Part shown: piece by piece, positions 1-8,542 of the stretch
Layout of the letters: every line of letters begins with the position of its first letter
Numbering within the stretch: the first letter of the stretch is position 1
Assembly: GCA_902769705.1 (NCBI GenBank)
Contig: CACXPX010000012.1
Coordinates: 1 to 64,000, forward strand
Direction of reading: 5' to 3'
Origin: an uncultured Prevotellaceae bacterium
GTDB taxonomy: Bacteria > Bacteroidota > Bacteroidia > Bacteroidales > Bacteroidaceae
DNA: 64,000 bases
Notes under the pieces: model-generated
Seen by the model: the letters and a program-made list of their open reading frames with translations, nothing else
Databases searched by the model: none
Told to the model about the DNA's origin: nothing
Position numbers and translations under genes: made by a program

Positions 1-118
1 GCTCGTAAGCCATCTTGTCGCTCAGGAACAGGGCCTCCATGCGGGCCTCGGTATAGGTCATTGCGCTGGCCGTGATGGCTATCGTCATCAGCAGGGCCGT
101 CATCATCATCTTCTTCAT
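1..118 (-). CDS. Secreted protein of unknown function, N-terminal part
   Basis: Only the first 39 codons are in the window; the gene continues beyond the left edge. The translation starts MKKMMMTALLMTIAITASA and has a classical signal peptide (Lys-rich start, hydrophobic core, ASA cleavage site). It is followed by MTYTEARMEALFLSDKMAYE, which looks like the start of a helical mature domain. The ATG at 118 lies about 50 bases downstream of a well-formed Bacteroidetes promoter (-33 TTTG, 20-bp spacer, -7 TATCTTTG). The function cannot be assigned from this fragment. Confidence 0.7.
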   Translation of the reverse strand, partial: MKKMMMTALLMTIAITASAMTYTEARMEALFLSDKMAYE

Positions 119-174
119 AGTCGTATCCTTTCTTTCCGTTAAGTGAATAAACTCTTTTTTTCTTTTCTCTGATG

Positions 175-206
175 CAAAGATAGACCATTTCCACCACCTC
201 TGCAAA
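175..206 (-). promoter_or_regulatory. Bacteroidetes-type promoter of the leftward gene
   Basis: On the minus strand TTTG (206-203) is followed after exactly 20 bp by TATCTTTG (182-175). This matches the TTTG/TAnnTTTG consensus of the Bacteroidetes primary sigma factor. Confidence 0.65.
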
Positions 207-331
207 GGAACGTTCCTAAACATAAAGGGGACTTTCCCTACTATTTCCAGGAAACTCCCCCGACGTGCATATGAATCATTAATAAGCTACTAAAATACTA
301 CGAATGCTCCTGGGACGAGGCAAACAAGCGG

Positions 332-2740
332 GTGGTCAGTATGGTGAAGGAGATACCTTCTTCCATTAGCGTTGACAACATCTGTTCGGCAAAATACGCC
401 AACGGCGGCGACCTTTGGGGTGACTATTATTGGTTCATTGCCGACGGGACGGCCACCATCAACGGGTATTTGACTTGCCAGGGCAAAGATGTACACCTCA
501 TTCTCTGCGACGGCGCATCGCTCAATCTCAAAGGCCTTTTCATAAGCCAGAATACCACACTCCACATTTACTGCCAATCGTATGGAGGAAGGATGGGAAA
601 ACTCAGTTCCAACAGCTATGGTGGCAACACTGACGTAGATGAAGATAAACCAGGCATAGGCTATCTAAATCGCAATGAGTCTTCCCATGGTTCCTGCATC
701 ATACACGGCGGCTCTATTTATGCCAAAGGTAATTATAGATCAGCCGGAATAGGTGGTCCTTATAAAGGCAGCGGTATACCCCTCACCATCTACGGAGGTG
801 TCATTGAGGCTTATGGAGGAACGGGCGATTCTTATGGCGATGAGTATGCTAACCGAGGTGGAGCCGCTATAGGTGGAGGTTTTCAAGGAAATGGTGGCAC
901 TCTTACGGTCTATAGTGGTGAAGTATATGCCCATGGCGGCAAAGAAGCCGCTGGTATTGGTGCTGGAGACTGCTTTTCAGTGAATGAACACAGCGTTGAA
1001 GATCTCCACGGTGGCATTGTCAACATCCATGGCGGCATCGTCAAAGCATGGGGAACGGAATCTTCTGCAGGCATCGGTGGTGGGAAGCACTCCAATGGTG
1101 CAGCCATTACCATCAGTGGAGGTGCCGTTTATGCAGAGGGGGGTGACTATGCTGCTGGTATCGGTGGCGGCGATAACAATGATAGAGGCACCACCACCAT
1201 CAGCGGTGGCTACGTATATGCCAAGGGAGGTTCTAGAGCCGCTGGCATAGGTGGTGGCCGAAAAGGCGATGCTCGTATCATCCCATGTGGAGCCATTACC
1301 ATCACAGGCGGAAAGGTGGAAGCCTTCGGTGGAGAATATGGTGCCGGCATCGGTGGTGGCCAAGACTACGGTGGTGGCCAAATCATCATCAGCGGAGGCG
1401 AGGTTTATGCTCACGGTGGCGAAGATGCCGCTGGCATCGGTAGTGGAGTGGAGAAAACGTTAACATCATCTAACATCAATGGTGGTACCATCACGATTAG
1501 CGGTGGATACGTCTATGCCGAAGGCCAGGGGGCGGGCGCTGGAATTGGGGCTGGCGAGGATGCCGACATGGGAATCATCACCATCACCGGTGGAATTGTC
1601 GAGGCATACGGTGGCGGTTGGGCTAATGCCATCAATACCGATGATGACGAGGAAAAAGCCAACTTGCTCAAAATTGGCCCAAACATGAAGGTGACAGCGG
1701 GGTCGAAGTCTTCACCCACTTTACAGCCAAGCACGATGATAGACTTCACTAATATAAGGACAAGGGACCTTGCTCCAAGTGTTAATCGCTTCGCCCGTAT
1801 TGAGCCTTGCGACCATCCCGGTGAGGCCGCTTACACCATTACTGACGCCATCCATCACCAACTCAACAGTTGCCAGTACTGCCTGATGAGTGGGTCGTCG
1901 GAGGCACATGCCTTCACCGATGACTCCAAGTGTGCCTGCGGGCTTCTAGGCCTGAAGGATGATGCCGACAACACCTCGGCACTCGGCAGATGGAACAACA
2001 CCACGCAGACCGTTGCCCTCAGCGGCCGCACGCTCTATAAGGACGGCTCATGGAACACGCTCTGCCTGCCCTTCTCACTCTCTGCTGAACAGGTGGCTGC
2101 CAGTCCGCTGGCAGAAGCTACGGTGAAGACACTTGCTTCGGCGTCGTATGACAAAAATACGAGAACGCTAACACTCACTTTCAGCGAACCTCAGAACGAG
2201 ATTGTTGCAGGAAAGGCTTACATTGTGAAGTGGGGCAACGCTGATGCAAACGTGGCAAGCCCCTTGTTCCGAAATGTGAACATCAACAATGCCAACACGC
2301 CCATAGAAACCGAGGCAGCTACCTTCGTCGGCACATACAGTCCAGTCTCCATCGGAGAGGAAGGCGACAAGACTAAGTTCTACCTCACCAGCGACAAAAC
2401 CCTCAGCCATCCCAACGCAGCCATGGACATCAACGCCTTCCACGCATGGATACAACTGCCTAGCGTCGCGGACTCCAGCCTAGGCAACGTGAATGGAGAC
2501 CGTGAAATCAACGTGGCTGATGTCACTGAACTCGTCGGCTATATCTTGGGCCATGGCAGCAACAACTTCATCCTGTCTAATGCCGATGTGACAGGCGACG
2601 ATGAAATCAACGTGACCGACGTCACCGCACTAGTCGACATCATCCTGCACGGAAACAACGACATCCAAAGCGTGGTGGTCAACATCGGTGATGATACAAT
2701 TACCTACAACAGTGACGGCAGCAGCACGGAAAGCCGATAA
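332..2740 (+). CDS. Glycine-rich repeat surface protein with dockerin-like C-terminus, probably 5'-truncated
   Basis: An 802-residue frame opened at a GTG codon. Residues about 110-440 are a long series of degenerate units of the type GGxVxAxGGxxAAGIGGG with TI(S/T)GG strands, expected to form a right-handed beta-solenoid. Near residue 580 a W-x-T-L-C-L-P-F motif begins a beta-sandwich-like region. The last about 70 residues hold two dockerin-type calcium motifs (NVNGDREINVADV and DVTGDDEINVTDV). Such proteins are normally secreted, but there is no signal peptide. The frame is open upstream of the GTG to a TGA at 272-274, and those codons read YYECSWDEANKRV, which looks like continuing protein. 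I infer that the 5' end was lost, or that a frameshift or deletion lies near 272. Expression of the rest is uncertain. Confidence 0.7.
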   Translation: MVSMVKEIPSSISVDNICSAKYANGGDLWGDYYWFIADGTATINGYLTCQGKDVHLILCDGASLNLKGLFISQNTTLHIYCQSYGGRMGKLSSNSYGGNTDVDEDKPGIGYLNRNESSHGSCIIHGGSIYAKGNYRSAGIGGPYKGSGIPLTIYGGVIEAYGGTGDSYGDEYANRGGAAIGGGFQGNGGTLTVYSGEVYAHGGKEAAGIGAGDCFSVNEHSVEDLHGGIVNIHGGIVKAWGTESSAGIGGGKHSNGAAITISGGAVYAEGGDYAAGIGGGDNNDRGTTTISGGYVYAKGGSRAAGIGGGRKGDARIIPCGAITITGGKVEAFGGEYGAGIGGGQDYGGGQIIISGGEVYAHGGEDAAGIGSGVEKTLTSSNINGGTITISGGYVYAEGQGAGAGIGAGEDADMGIITITGGIVEAYGGGWANAINTDDDEEKANLLKIGPNMKVTAGSKSSPTLQPSTMIDFTNIRTRDLAPSVNRFARIEPCDHPGEAAYTITDAIHHQLNSCQYCLMSGSSEAHAFTDDSKCACGLLGLKDDADNTSALGRWNNTTQTVALSGRTLYKDGSWNTLCLPFSLSAEQVAASPLAEATVKTLASASYDKNTRTLTLTFSEPQNEIVAGKAYIVKWGNADANVASPLFRNVNINNANTPIETEAATFVGTYSPVSIGEEGDKTKFYLTSDKTLSHPNAAMDINAFHAWIQLPSVADSSLGNVNGDREINVADVTELVGYILGHGSNNFILSNADVTGDDEINVTDVTALVDIILHGNNDIQSVVVNIGDDTITYNSDGSSTESR

Positions 2741-2830
2741 ACGCACTGGCGCTCACATTACTTGTACCAAAAACAATCGGCCTTTGACAACGGGTTTCTC
2801 TCCCGAAGTCGTAGGCCGTTTTCATTGCAC

Positions 2831-3000
2831 AAAAAAGAGGCTGAGCCAGAAAGCAGACGTAGCATTTGACAATTGTACATGTAGCTTGTACGAAGTGTAC
2901 ATGCGGCATGTACAGAGTGTACATATGGCTTGTACAGTGTGTACAAGGGGCATGTACACTTTCGTAAAGCACCCGTTACTTACTTGACTCAGCCCCTTTT
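2831..3000. terminator. Long hairpin between convergent genes
   Basis: AGAGGCTGAG (left arm, core GGCTGAG 2839-2845) and CTCAGCCCCTTTT (core 2988-2994) form the closing stem of a roughly 160-base structure containing the GTAC palindrome array. An A-run before and a T-run after the stem fit a bidirectional terminator between the convergent genes ending at 2740 and 3017. Confidence 0.5.
2874..2961. repeat. Four 22-bp palindromic GTAC repeat units, copy 1
   Basis: Eight GTAC tetramers occur at 2875, 2888, 2897, 2910, 2919, 2932, 2941 and 2954, alternating 13 and 9 bp apart. Each 22-bp unit is an 18-bp inverted repeat of the type TGTACATG-NG-CATGTACA plus 4 bp. The second copy, with identical spacing, is at 16053-16140. 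Confidence 0.85.
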
Positions 3001-3016
3001 GCTGGACAAGGGATAA

Positions 3017-3256
3017 TCACTTGTTGATCATCTTCCAAATCCAGAGCACAAGGCAGGCACCAACGATGGCTGTGCCGCACTGGCCGAGCAGACCACCCCA
3101 CTCGATGCCAAGTTTCTCGAACAGCCATCCACCGACGAGTCCACCGATGAGACCCACGAAGAGGTCAACCAGCAGACCGCCCTTTTTACCATTTGTCAAC
3201 TTGCCAGCCACTGCACCGGCAATGATACCAATCACTATTGAAATAAGAAGTCCCAT
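3017..3256 (-). CDS. GlsB/YeaQ/YmgE-family small membrane protein
   Basis: 79 residues. The sequence has the glycine-rich transmembrane pattern of the family: MGLLISIVIGIIAGAVAGKL, then a KKGG turn, then LFVGLIGGLVGGWLFEKLG, and a last hydrophobic helix ending IWKMINK. Size and three-helix layout match transglycosylase-associated/GlsB proteins, which sit in the inner membrane and are linked to stress responses in other bacteria. The exact function is unknown. It has its own minus-strand -7 box (TATATTTG, 3331-3324) and converges with the dockerin protein gene. Confidence 0.85.
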   Translation of the reverse strand: MGLLISIVIGIIAGAVAGKLTNGKKGGLLVDLFVGLIGGLVGGWLFEKLGIEWGGLLGQCGTAIVGACLVLWIWKMINK

Positions 3257-3323
3257 AATGTTGTTGTTTTGATGAATTGTTTGATATTTGTTGTTTCAGT
3301 TTCTTCGTTGAATGTTCAGGTTG

Positions 3324-3331
3324 CAAATATA
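3324..3331 (-). promoter_or_regulatory. -7 box for the GlsB-family gene
   Basis: TATATTTG on the minus strand, about 70 bases upstream of the ATG at 3256; no clear -33 TTTG. Confidence 0.45.
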
Positions 3332-3382
3332 GCATTTTTATTTCATTCCGCCATTGGAATGGGGCGAAAAATGTGCTGCCGG

Positions 3383-4216
3383 CTATCGTATCTGCTCTGG
3401 GGGAATGAGCGCATAGTCGAACATCACTTCAGAATGGTTCTTCCAGTTCAGCTCACGCTTCACCACCTCATTGGTCGTGCGGTCGAGAGTCTCGATGTAG
3501 ATGCGAGAGATGCGGTAGTATTTCCCATCGTCTTCCTGGTGGAAATGATGGTCTTCTTCTGCGATGCGATAGGTGTAGGGGAACTCCTCGGTGGTGCGCA
3601 TCTCAGCATGCAAGTCATCGCCTTCGCACCACGTGCAGAGCTGGACGGGCTGGCTAGTATCGTTACGAAAGCGCAGGTCGATGAAGTTGTAGTTGACCGA
3701 TGCTCCGGCACTATAGGGCACACGGCGGCCGCCTGGGTCGGGTGCGAGCGCATCGGAATGGTGATGCAACTCGGTGATGGTCATGGGGCTGTGGAGCATC
3801 AGCAGACAGAGCGTGTTAGCAAGGTTGCAGAGTCCGCCACCCACACCCGCAACAAGCCGACCGTTGACCAATACGCGTCCGTCAGCGAACCCATTTTTCC
3901 GCGATGTCTTACCAACAGTCTGCCAGAACGAGAAAGTCTCGCCGGGGCTGACGACGAGGCGGTTGATCTTGCTACATGCCAACCGAATGTTGTCGGCCTT
4001 GTTCTGCTGCAGTTGCGGGTCGATGCCAGGTCCGCGCTTAATCATGTTTCCCGACACGGCGTGGACTACAACTGGCAAAGGCGTTTCATCGTGACGGGTG
4101 GCATATTTCTCGCTGCCCATCAGGTTTTTGATGTGGCGTTTCAAGATTTCCTTTTTCAGCGAGATAGCGTAGGTGGTGGGGCTAATCTCGCAAAACAGTT
4201 TTTTCTTCTTTTTCAT
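3383..4216 (-). CDS. VanW family protein
   Basis: 277 residues, the usual size of stand-alone VanW proteins. Family hallmarks are visible: KINRLVVSPGETFSFWQTVG, the glycine-rich GVGGGLCNLANTLCLLMLHS with its conserved Cys, ITELHHHSD, and DLRFRNDTSQPVQL. VanW is an accessory protein of some vancomycin-resistance clusters, but its activity is not established and chromosomal homologues are common outside resistance loci. There are no van regulators or ligases here, so a resistance role should not be inferred. It is the last gene of a leftward cluster, 44 bases after the methyltransferase gene. The ATG at 4216 begins a Lys-rich, non-secreted N-terminus. Confidence 0.85.
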   Translation of the reverse strand: MKKKKKLFCEISPTTYAISLKKEILKRHIKNLMGSEKYATRHDETPLPVVVHAVSGNMIKRGPGIDPQLQQNKADNIRLACSKINRLVVSPGETFSFWQTVGKTSRKNGFADGRVLVNGRLVAGVGGGLCNLANTLCLLMLHSPMTITELHHHSDALAPDPGGRRVPYSAGASVNYNFIDLRFRNDTSQPVQLCTWCEGDDLHAEMRTTEEFPYTYRIAEEDHHFHQEDDGKYYRISRIYIETLDRTTNEVVKRELNWKNHSEVMFDYALIPPEQIR

Positions 4217-4260
4217 CGTTCTGTATCTCAGTTGTTTGTGGGTTCGACGGTGTTCTCGCT

Positions 4261-4941
4261 TCAGCGTTTCTGCAATTCAAAAATGATGTATGAACTATAG
4301 TTCTTCAGCCAACTGTTGGCCAATAAGTAGTCAGCTGACTGCAGCGGTTTGCGCAAGGCGCGCGGTAGTTTGTGCACAGGCAGCATCATCACCCCGTGGG
4401 CGGAGCGCAAGTTGAAACGCTCGTTAGCCATTCGCTCCACATCGGTGCGATCGAGTGCTGTAGCTCCGTGCCATGTAGCCTGTTTGTGGTGGAGCAGATT
4501 GCGCCGTTTTTTCGAGGGAATGTCGAAGATGAACCGGCCGCCTGGCTTCAGAATGCGCCATGCCTCGTCGAAAATCTGCTGTATGGTTTCCTCGTCCAAA
4601 TGCATCAGCAAGTGAAAGGAATAGACCACGTCGAACATAGCGTCAGCAAAGCCTGTCTCGGTTGCCGATGCCTGCCGGAAATCGACATAAGGATGGCGCT
4701 GGCGTGCCAGACTCATCATCTCGGCGCTGGCATCGAGGCCATGGGTGGCATAGTTGGTCAGACGACCTGTGCCACAAGCCATCTCCAGGCGCTGTGTGCT
4801 CTTGTCGACGGGAATGAGACGGTCGAGCGTACGACGCTCCTGAAAGTCGATGAACTGTCCGTAGCTATTGTTGAAACGGCTGTCATCGTATTCCTTGGCG
4901 ATGGAGTCATAGTACTCCACAACTTCGTTTTCCTTTGTCAT
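4261..4941 (-). CDS. Class I SAM-dependent methyltransferase
   Basis: 226 residues. Motif I (LEMACGTGR, residues 52-60) binds S-adenosylmethionine. The acidic/loop motifs GLDASAEMM and FDVVYSFHLLMHL, and the post-motif LKPGGRFIFDIP, complete a Methyltransf_11-type fold. The C-terminal part (KLPRALRKPLQSADYLLA) resembles small-molecule or lipid/quinone-type methyltransferases, but no substrate can be deduced. It starts 5 bases after the stop of the upstream barrel gene, so the two are probably translationally coupled. Confidence 0.85.
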   Translation of the reverse strand: MTKENEVVEYYDSIAKEYDDSRFNNSYGQFIDFQERRTLDRLIPVDKSTQRLEMACGTGRLTNYATHGLDASAEMMSLARQRHPYVDFRQASATETGFADAMFDVVYSFHLLMHLDEETIQQIFDEAWRILKPGGRFIFDIPSKKRRNLLHHKQATWHGATALDRTDVERMANERFNLRSAHGVMMLPVHKLPRALRKPLQSADYLLANSWLKNYSSYIIFELQKR

Positions 4942-4946
4942 AATTC

Positions 4947-5618
4947 CTATTGGCTGATTTTCTCTTGGCTAATATAGTCACAAACCTTGTCAATCTGTTC
5001 GCGTATGGTGCCTCCGAAACATCCGTTGAAGAATGCGCTGCCGATAGTAAATGCCCACGGATGAGCCCTTTTCACCTCGTCGAGCCGCTGAAAACTGTCG
5101 ATGCTACCGGCCAGACACACCGCACCTGGCACAGCCTTGACGAGTTCGCGATTGAGACGCTCGGCATCGCCCACGTAGCGATAGCCCAGCAAGTCGATGC
5201 CAAAGGCGCCCTTGTTGATATACTCGCGAGCCTCGGCTATCATCTCTTCTATGCTCCCCTCAAGCACCGACGGACGTCCGCTCACCTTCCCCACGAAGGG
5301 CATGTAGCGGATGTCGTGGGCGCGACAGAACTGAAGGATGGAATCGTGGAACGTAGTTCCCATGAGAATGTCACAACCGCATTCGGCACACATTCGCGCC
5401 CCTGCCAATCCCTCCTCCTCGCTGTAGGCCACCACCTCCAGAAAAGTGGTCTTGCCCGCACGTTTCATCTCAGTGTATAGCCGCTTCATCTCTTCAAGTG
5501 GCAGCGGATGCTCCTTGAACCCCCAGTAGCGCGCATTGCTGTCACGACACGATTCAAAAACTTGCGCTGCGTCTGCCACCGTGAAGTCATTATATGTTAG
5601 CATTACTATCAGTTCCAT
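4947..5618 (-). CDS. Predicted TIM-barrel protein of unknown function
   Basis: 223 residues with repeated beta-strand/helix units (FLEVVAYS, DILMGTTFHD, RYMPFVGKVSG, AFGIDLLGYR, GAVCLAGSIDSF, AFTIGSAFF), characteristic of a (beta/alpha)8 barrel like small phosphate-binding aldolases or epimerases. The late GSI and GSAFF turns could bind a phosphate. No catalytic signature is clear enough for a specific enzyme. First gene of the leftward trio with the methyltransferase and VanW genes. The internal Met at codon 6 (MLTYNDFTV) is an equally good start. Confidence 0.65.
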   Translation of the reverse strand: MELIVMLTYNDFTVADAAQVFESCRDSNARYWGFKEHPLPLEEMKRLYTEMKRAGKTTFLEVVAYSEEEGLAGARMCAECGCDILMGTTFHDSILQFCRAHDIRYMPFVGKVSGRPSVLEGSIEEMIAEAREYINKGAFGIDLLGYRYVGDAERLNRELVKAVPGAVCLAGSIDSFQRLDEVKRAHPWAFTIGSAFFNGCFGGTIREQIDKVCDYISQEKISQ

Positions 5619-5697
5619 AACATCATTTCCTCTTAGTTGTTAATCATCGTGTTAGCAGTATTACAGTCATAAAAAGGCAGGCAATCCCGACCCCACT

Positions 5698-6339
5698 CTA
5701 TAGTTCTTTATAGAGCAGTTCCTTGATTTCGCGTTCGTGGTCGAAGATGAAACGGGCGACGATGCTGCTGACGATGCTGGTGGTGGTGAGGCGCGAGGGA
5801 CCAGCAGTCTTCAGGCGGTCGAGCACGCGCTTGAGTTCTTCATCGATGTAGATGGTGGCGATGGGCGCTTGGCGTTGCTTGTACTCGTGCGCCATATCGA
5901 GGAACATCTGCCAACTCTCATCGGCGCTGTTCTTCGGCGTGAGGCTGTAGGAGCGCTCATTAATTGGTGTAGAGTTGGCTGGTTCGGCTGAAGGTTTATC
6001 GTTGCGTTGTTGTGTTGCAGCAGCGGGATGAACGGTCTTCGAGGACTTCTCCCCTACTCTATTGGCTTTGGTTGGCTCCGCAGTCTCCTCGGTGTTCTTA
6101 TTCTTTGGTTGCGTTTCTCCTGTTTTCACTTTTTTGTCGCCAACGGCTTGACGGGATTTTGCTGTAGTCAGCGTCTCGGGCTTACTTTCATCGATGATGT
6201 TGTTCGGCTTGTCAGTTTCAGCGGTATCTCCGTCGTTAAGGGGCTCGGCGAGTGGCGGCTGCTGAATGCCTTGCTGTGCACTTTGCACTAATCCTGCGAT
6301 TCCACCTGGCAGGATCACGCTTGTCTTTTTCTTTGCCAT
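5698..6339 (-). CDS. ParA-partner DNA-binding protein, ribbon-helix-helix-like C-terminus
   Basis: 213 residues. After a short basic start (MAKKKTSVILPGG) comes a long low-complexity linker rich in Glu, Lys, Pro, Thr and Asn (about residues 25-135). The C-terminal about 55 residues (ATIYIDEELKRVLDRLKTAG...TSIVSSIVARFI) show the strand-helix-helix pattern of ribbon-helix-helix or DUF3408-type DNA-binding domains found on Bacteroidetes plasmids and conjugative elements. It lies directly downstream of a ParA gene, so it is probably the centromere-binding partner in a type Ib-like partition system. The role is inferred from context and fold pattern. Confidence 0.65.
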   Translation of the reverse strand: MAKKKTSVILPGGIAGLVQSAQQGIQQPPLAEPLNDGDTAETDKPNNIIDESKPETLTTAKSRQAVGDKKVKTGETQPKNKNTEETAEPTKANRVGEKSSKTVHPAAATQQRNDKPSAEPANSTPINERSYSLTPKNSADESWQMFLDMAHEYKQRQAPIATIYIDEELKRVLDRLKTAGPSRLTTTSIVSSIVARFIFDHEREIKELLYKEL

Positions 6340-6436
6340 AGTCGTTATATTGTTTGGTTTCTTTTCTTATAAAATCTCTATTCGGTCAAGGTTGAGTGTA
6401 AATTGTTAATTGTGAATTGTGAATTGACAATTGCCC

Positions 6437-7096
6437 TTACATTACCTTAATCATAAATTCGAAGGCTCCTTTCACGGCTTCGCGCTGCATTGCGGTGAGT
6501 TCGTAGGTATTGATACGTTTCAGGGTAGCGCGGCTGGCAATACGCGGTGTCACTTTGCCAAAACGTTGGAATATTTCGTCGGTTTGTTTCCACATGCGCA
6601 TTTCGTCCTGCGTTCCTATTCGAACATCTATGCGGTTGGGCACGAAAAAGAGTTTGGCATGCATGGCGGGATAACGTTGGCGCAACTGCTCGACTACCTG
6701 AATGAACACGCCGGTAGAGTCGAGTGTCTTCTCTTCATACTCGTAGGGGCAAACGATGTAGTCAGCTTCAACGAACATTGGCACGAGGCCGTCCTCTGAA
6801 ATGTTACCCGGCGAGTCGAACAACACGTAACCCTCAACCTGTGAAGCACTCTCCATCAGTTGTGCAACACGCTCAGGGTCGTCGATGTCGAACTCCTGTA
6901 CGTTGTATGGCACTTCCTGCCCCTCGAAGACGGTCTGATCTTTGCGGCGTTGCATCATAATGCTCTTTTGCAGGTCTGTGTCGATGATACATACGTCCTT
7001 TCGGCGCCATGCTAGGTAGTTGGCAAAGAGCATGCAAAGTGTGGACTTCCCTACACCACCCTTTTGGTTGGCGAATATGATTTTTCGGTTCTTCAT
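6437..7096 (-). CDS. parA: ParA-family partition ATPase
   Basis: 219 residues, the compact type lacking an N-terminal HTH. The deviant Walker A is at the start (NQKGGVGKST, residues 10-19, with the signature Lys12 and the P-loop Lys17). Walker A' follows (CIIDTDLQ), then the Walker B-like VLFDSPG. ParA binds non-specific DNA in its ATP form and moves origin regions during segregation. It heads a leftward pair with the ribbon-helix-helix gene and faces an AT-rich, iteron-bearing region. A strong promoter (TTTG, 20 bp, TATATTTG) lies about 80 bases upstream. Between the two genes is an ATTGTGAATTGACAATTG-type intergenic sequence. Confidence 0.9.
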   Translation of the reverse strand: MKNRKIIFANQKGGVGKSTLCMLFANYLAWRRKDVCIIDTDLQKSIMMQRRKDQTVFEGQEVPYNVQEFDIDDPERVAQLMESASQVEGYVLFDSPGNISEDGLVPMFVEADYIVCPYEYEEKTLDSTGVFIQVVEQLRQRYPAMHAKLFFVPNRIDVRIGTQDEMRMWKQTDEIFQRFGKVTPRIASRATLKRINTYELTAMQREAVKGAFEFMIKVM

Positions 7097-7175
7097 TTCT
7101 TTGTTTGCTTGTTATTTTGTTCTTTTTGATTTCATTCTGTGGTGAGCGGAATGCTCCGCCCAGCGTTTCAATAGG

Positions 7176-7207
7176 CAAATATAGGCTATTTACGCAAAAA
7201 ATCCAAA
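7176..7207 (-). promoter_or_regulatory. parA promoter
   Basis: Minus-strand TTTG (7207-7204), 20-bp spacer and TATATTTG (7183-7176). The predicted leader contains a GCGGA-ATGC-TCCGC hairpin near 7147-7160. Confidence 0.7.
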
Positions 7208-7220
7208 CATAATGCCCATC

Positions 7221-7355
7221 TTTTAAATATATTTAAATATTTATTTCTTTATACATTTATATAAATATATATTTATTTATTCTCATATATTTTTATATAT
7301 TTATATATTTATATATTTATCTATATATGTATTTATTTAGATATATAAATATATC
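7221..7355. other. Extremely AT-rich stretch, candidate DNA-unwinding element
   Basis: About 135 bp consisting almost only of TATATTTATATATTTAT-like sequence. It sits between the parA promoter and the first iteron cluster, which is the position and composition expected of the melting region of an iteron-type origin. No gene is credible here; the region 7356-7670 is also AT-rich and shows nothing else. Confidence 0.5.
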
Positions 7356-7674
7356 TGAAGAGGAGATTAAAAAAGTGAAGGAAGTAAAACAATATAATGA
7401 AAAATTGAAAAACGAGGTTTAGACTCGAAAAAAACGCTTTTAAGAAACAAAAGACATACAAAAACTCATCTAAATCTAGATTAAGATAAAGCAAAAAAAA
7501 CAACAAGGGGGGAGAGGGGGAGATAAAGCAGGAAGACTCAAGAAAAAGAAAAATCGTAATATTAAATAAATTGAAGTTATCAAAAGATTTTGAATTCATT
7601 ATAACAATCAGTATAAGACATCATTATATAGGTGGGTATAACGTTCTGACTATCAGATAAATACTGAAATAAAG

Positions 7675-8343
7675 TGCGACAAATAGGGAGAAGTGGTGCG
7701 ACAAATAGGGAAAAATGTAACGACAAATGGGGAGAATTGCTGCGACAAATAGGGAATCAATTTACGACTTCGGCGACATATTGGGAGCATTCCGTAAAGG
7801 GAAGAGTAGGGGAATGGACTTTTTCTCTCCCTATATGTCGCGCACCATCAGTCTATTCCGCAATTTCCGAGTGAGTCCGGCATCTTTTCCTCCATCTGTC
7901 GCGAGTGCCAAGCTGTTGTCGAGCGGTATTTCTTCGCATCTGCAAATCGTTGTCATTTAATGAATTACATATTAAGTGCGACAAATTAGGAACATATCGG
8001 AAAAGAGGAAAACAGTACAACTGCGACAAATTAGGAGACTTTTGGAAAAGAGAATTGAAAGTCATTAGGACACAAATTTGGAGCATTCGGAGTAAAAATG
8101 AAACCAATATGAGATCAATGAGGGTGATTTCGCTAAAGAACAAACTTGGTCTTCTGCGACAAATTAGGAAAATTTTTGCGCGAACAGGGCAACCTTTCGC
8201 GCAGAGACACAGTATAAATTTTAAGACGAAAGAAGATATTCTGCGACAAATAGGGAGCTTTGTTTTGACGAGTAGGGGGGTACTCAGCGACAAAATGGAG
8301 GATGCTGAGAGGGCGCAAGAGGACAATGGCGACAAATTGGGAA
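7675..8343 (+). repeat. Iteron cluster 1 of a Rep-type replication origin
   Basis: Direct repeats of the type TGCGACAAATAGGGAG. Good copies begin at 7675, 7697, 7719, 7741, 7772, 7977, 8022, 8155, 8242, 8286 and 8328; a weaker one is at about 8068. Two inverted degenerate copies are at 7828-7842 and 7889-7904. The first four are exactly 22 bp apart, then spacing becomes irregular. Rep_3 initiators bind repeats of this kind. Confidence 0.85.
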
Positions 8344-8542
8344 CATTTTTCATAGTTCCGGTACCAGCACGACTCCATACGTTGTTGTCGAGTTCCATAT
8401 TGCCCGTCCCGCCGTTTTCGTTCAACATTTGGCGATCGCAATTCTTCGACTTATTAATGCAGCATCATCAAAGAGATCTGAAGCATACAAAACTTGGTTG
8501 CAAAAGCCACATTTATCGATTCCATTCGTATCCTTTCGCCAT

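Noticed and set aside
2874..2961. CRISPR-like regular repeats (also at 8543, 16053, 22144 and 33902)
   Set aside because: Units are contiguous 22-bp palindromes with only 3-4 variable bases between them, not repeats of 25 bases or more separated by unique spacers of about 30 bases, and no cas genes are present.
3383..4216. Interpretation of VanW as a vancomycin-resistance determinant
   Set aside because: No vanA/B-type ligase, VanH, VanX or two-component genes are nearby; VanW-domain proteins are common outside resistance clusters.
3269..4300. 343-codon plus-strand frame opposite the VanW gene
   Set aside because: It lies antisense to a gene with clear VanW motifs; its translation has no domain and is an artefact of codon composition.
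7333..7599. 88-codon Phe/Leu-rich frame in the AT-rich region
   Set aside because: Composition is explained by poly-A/T sequence; no start context, no domain, and it lies within the candidate origin.
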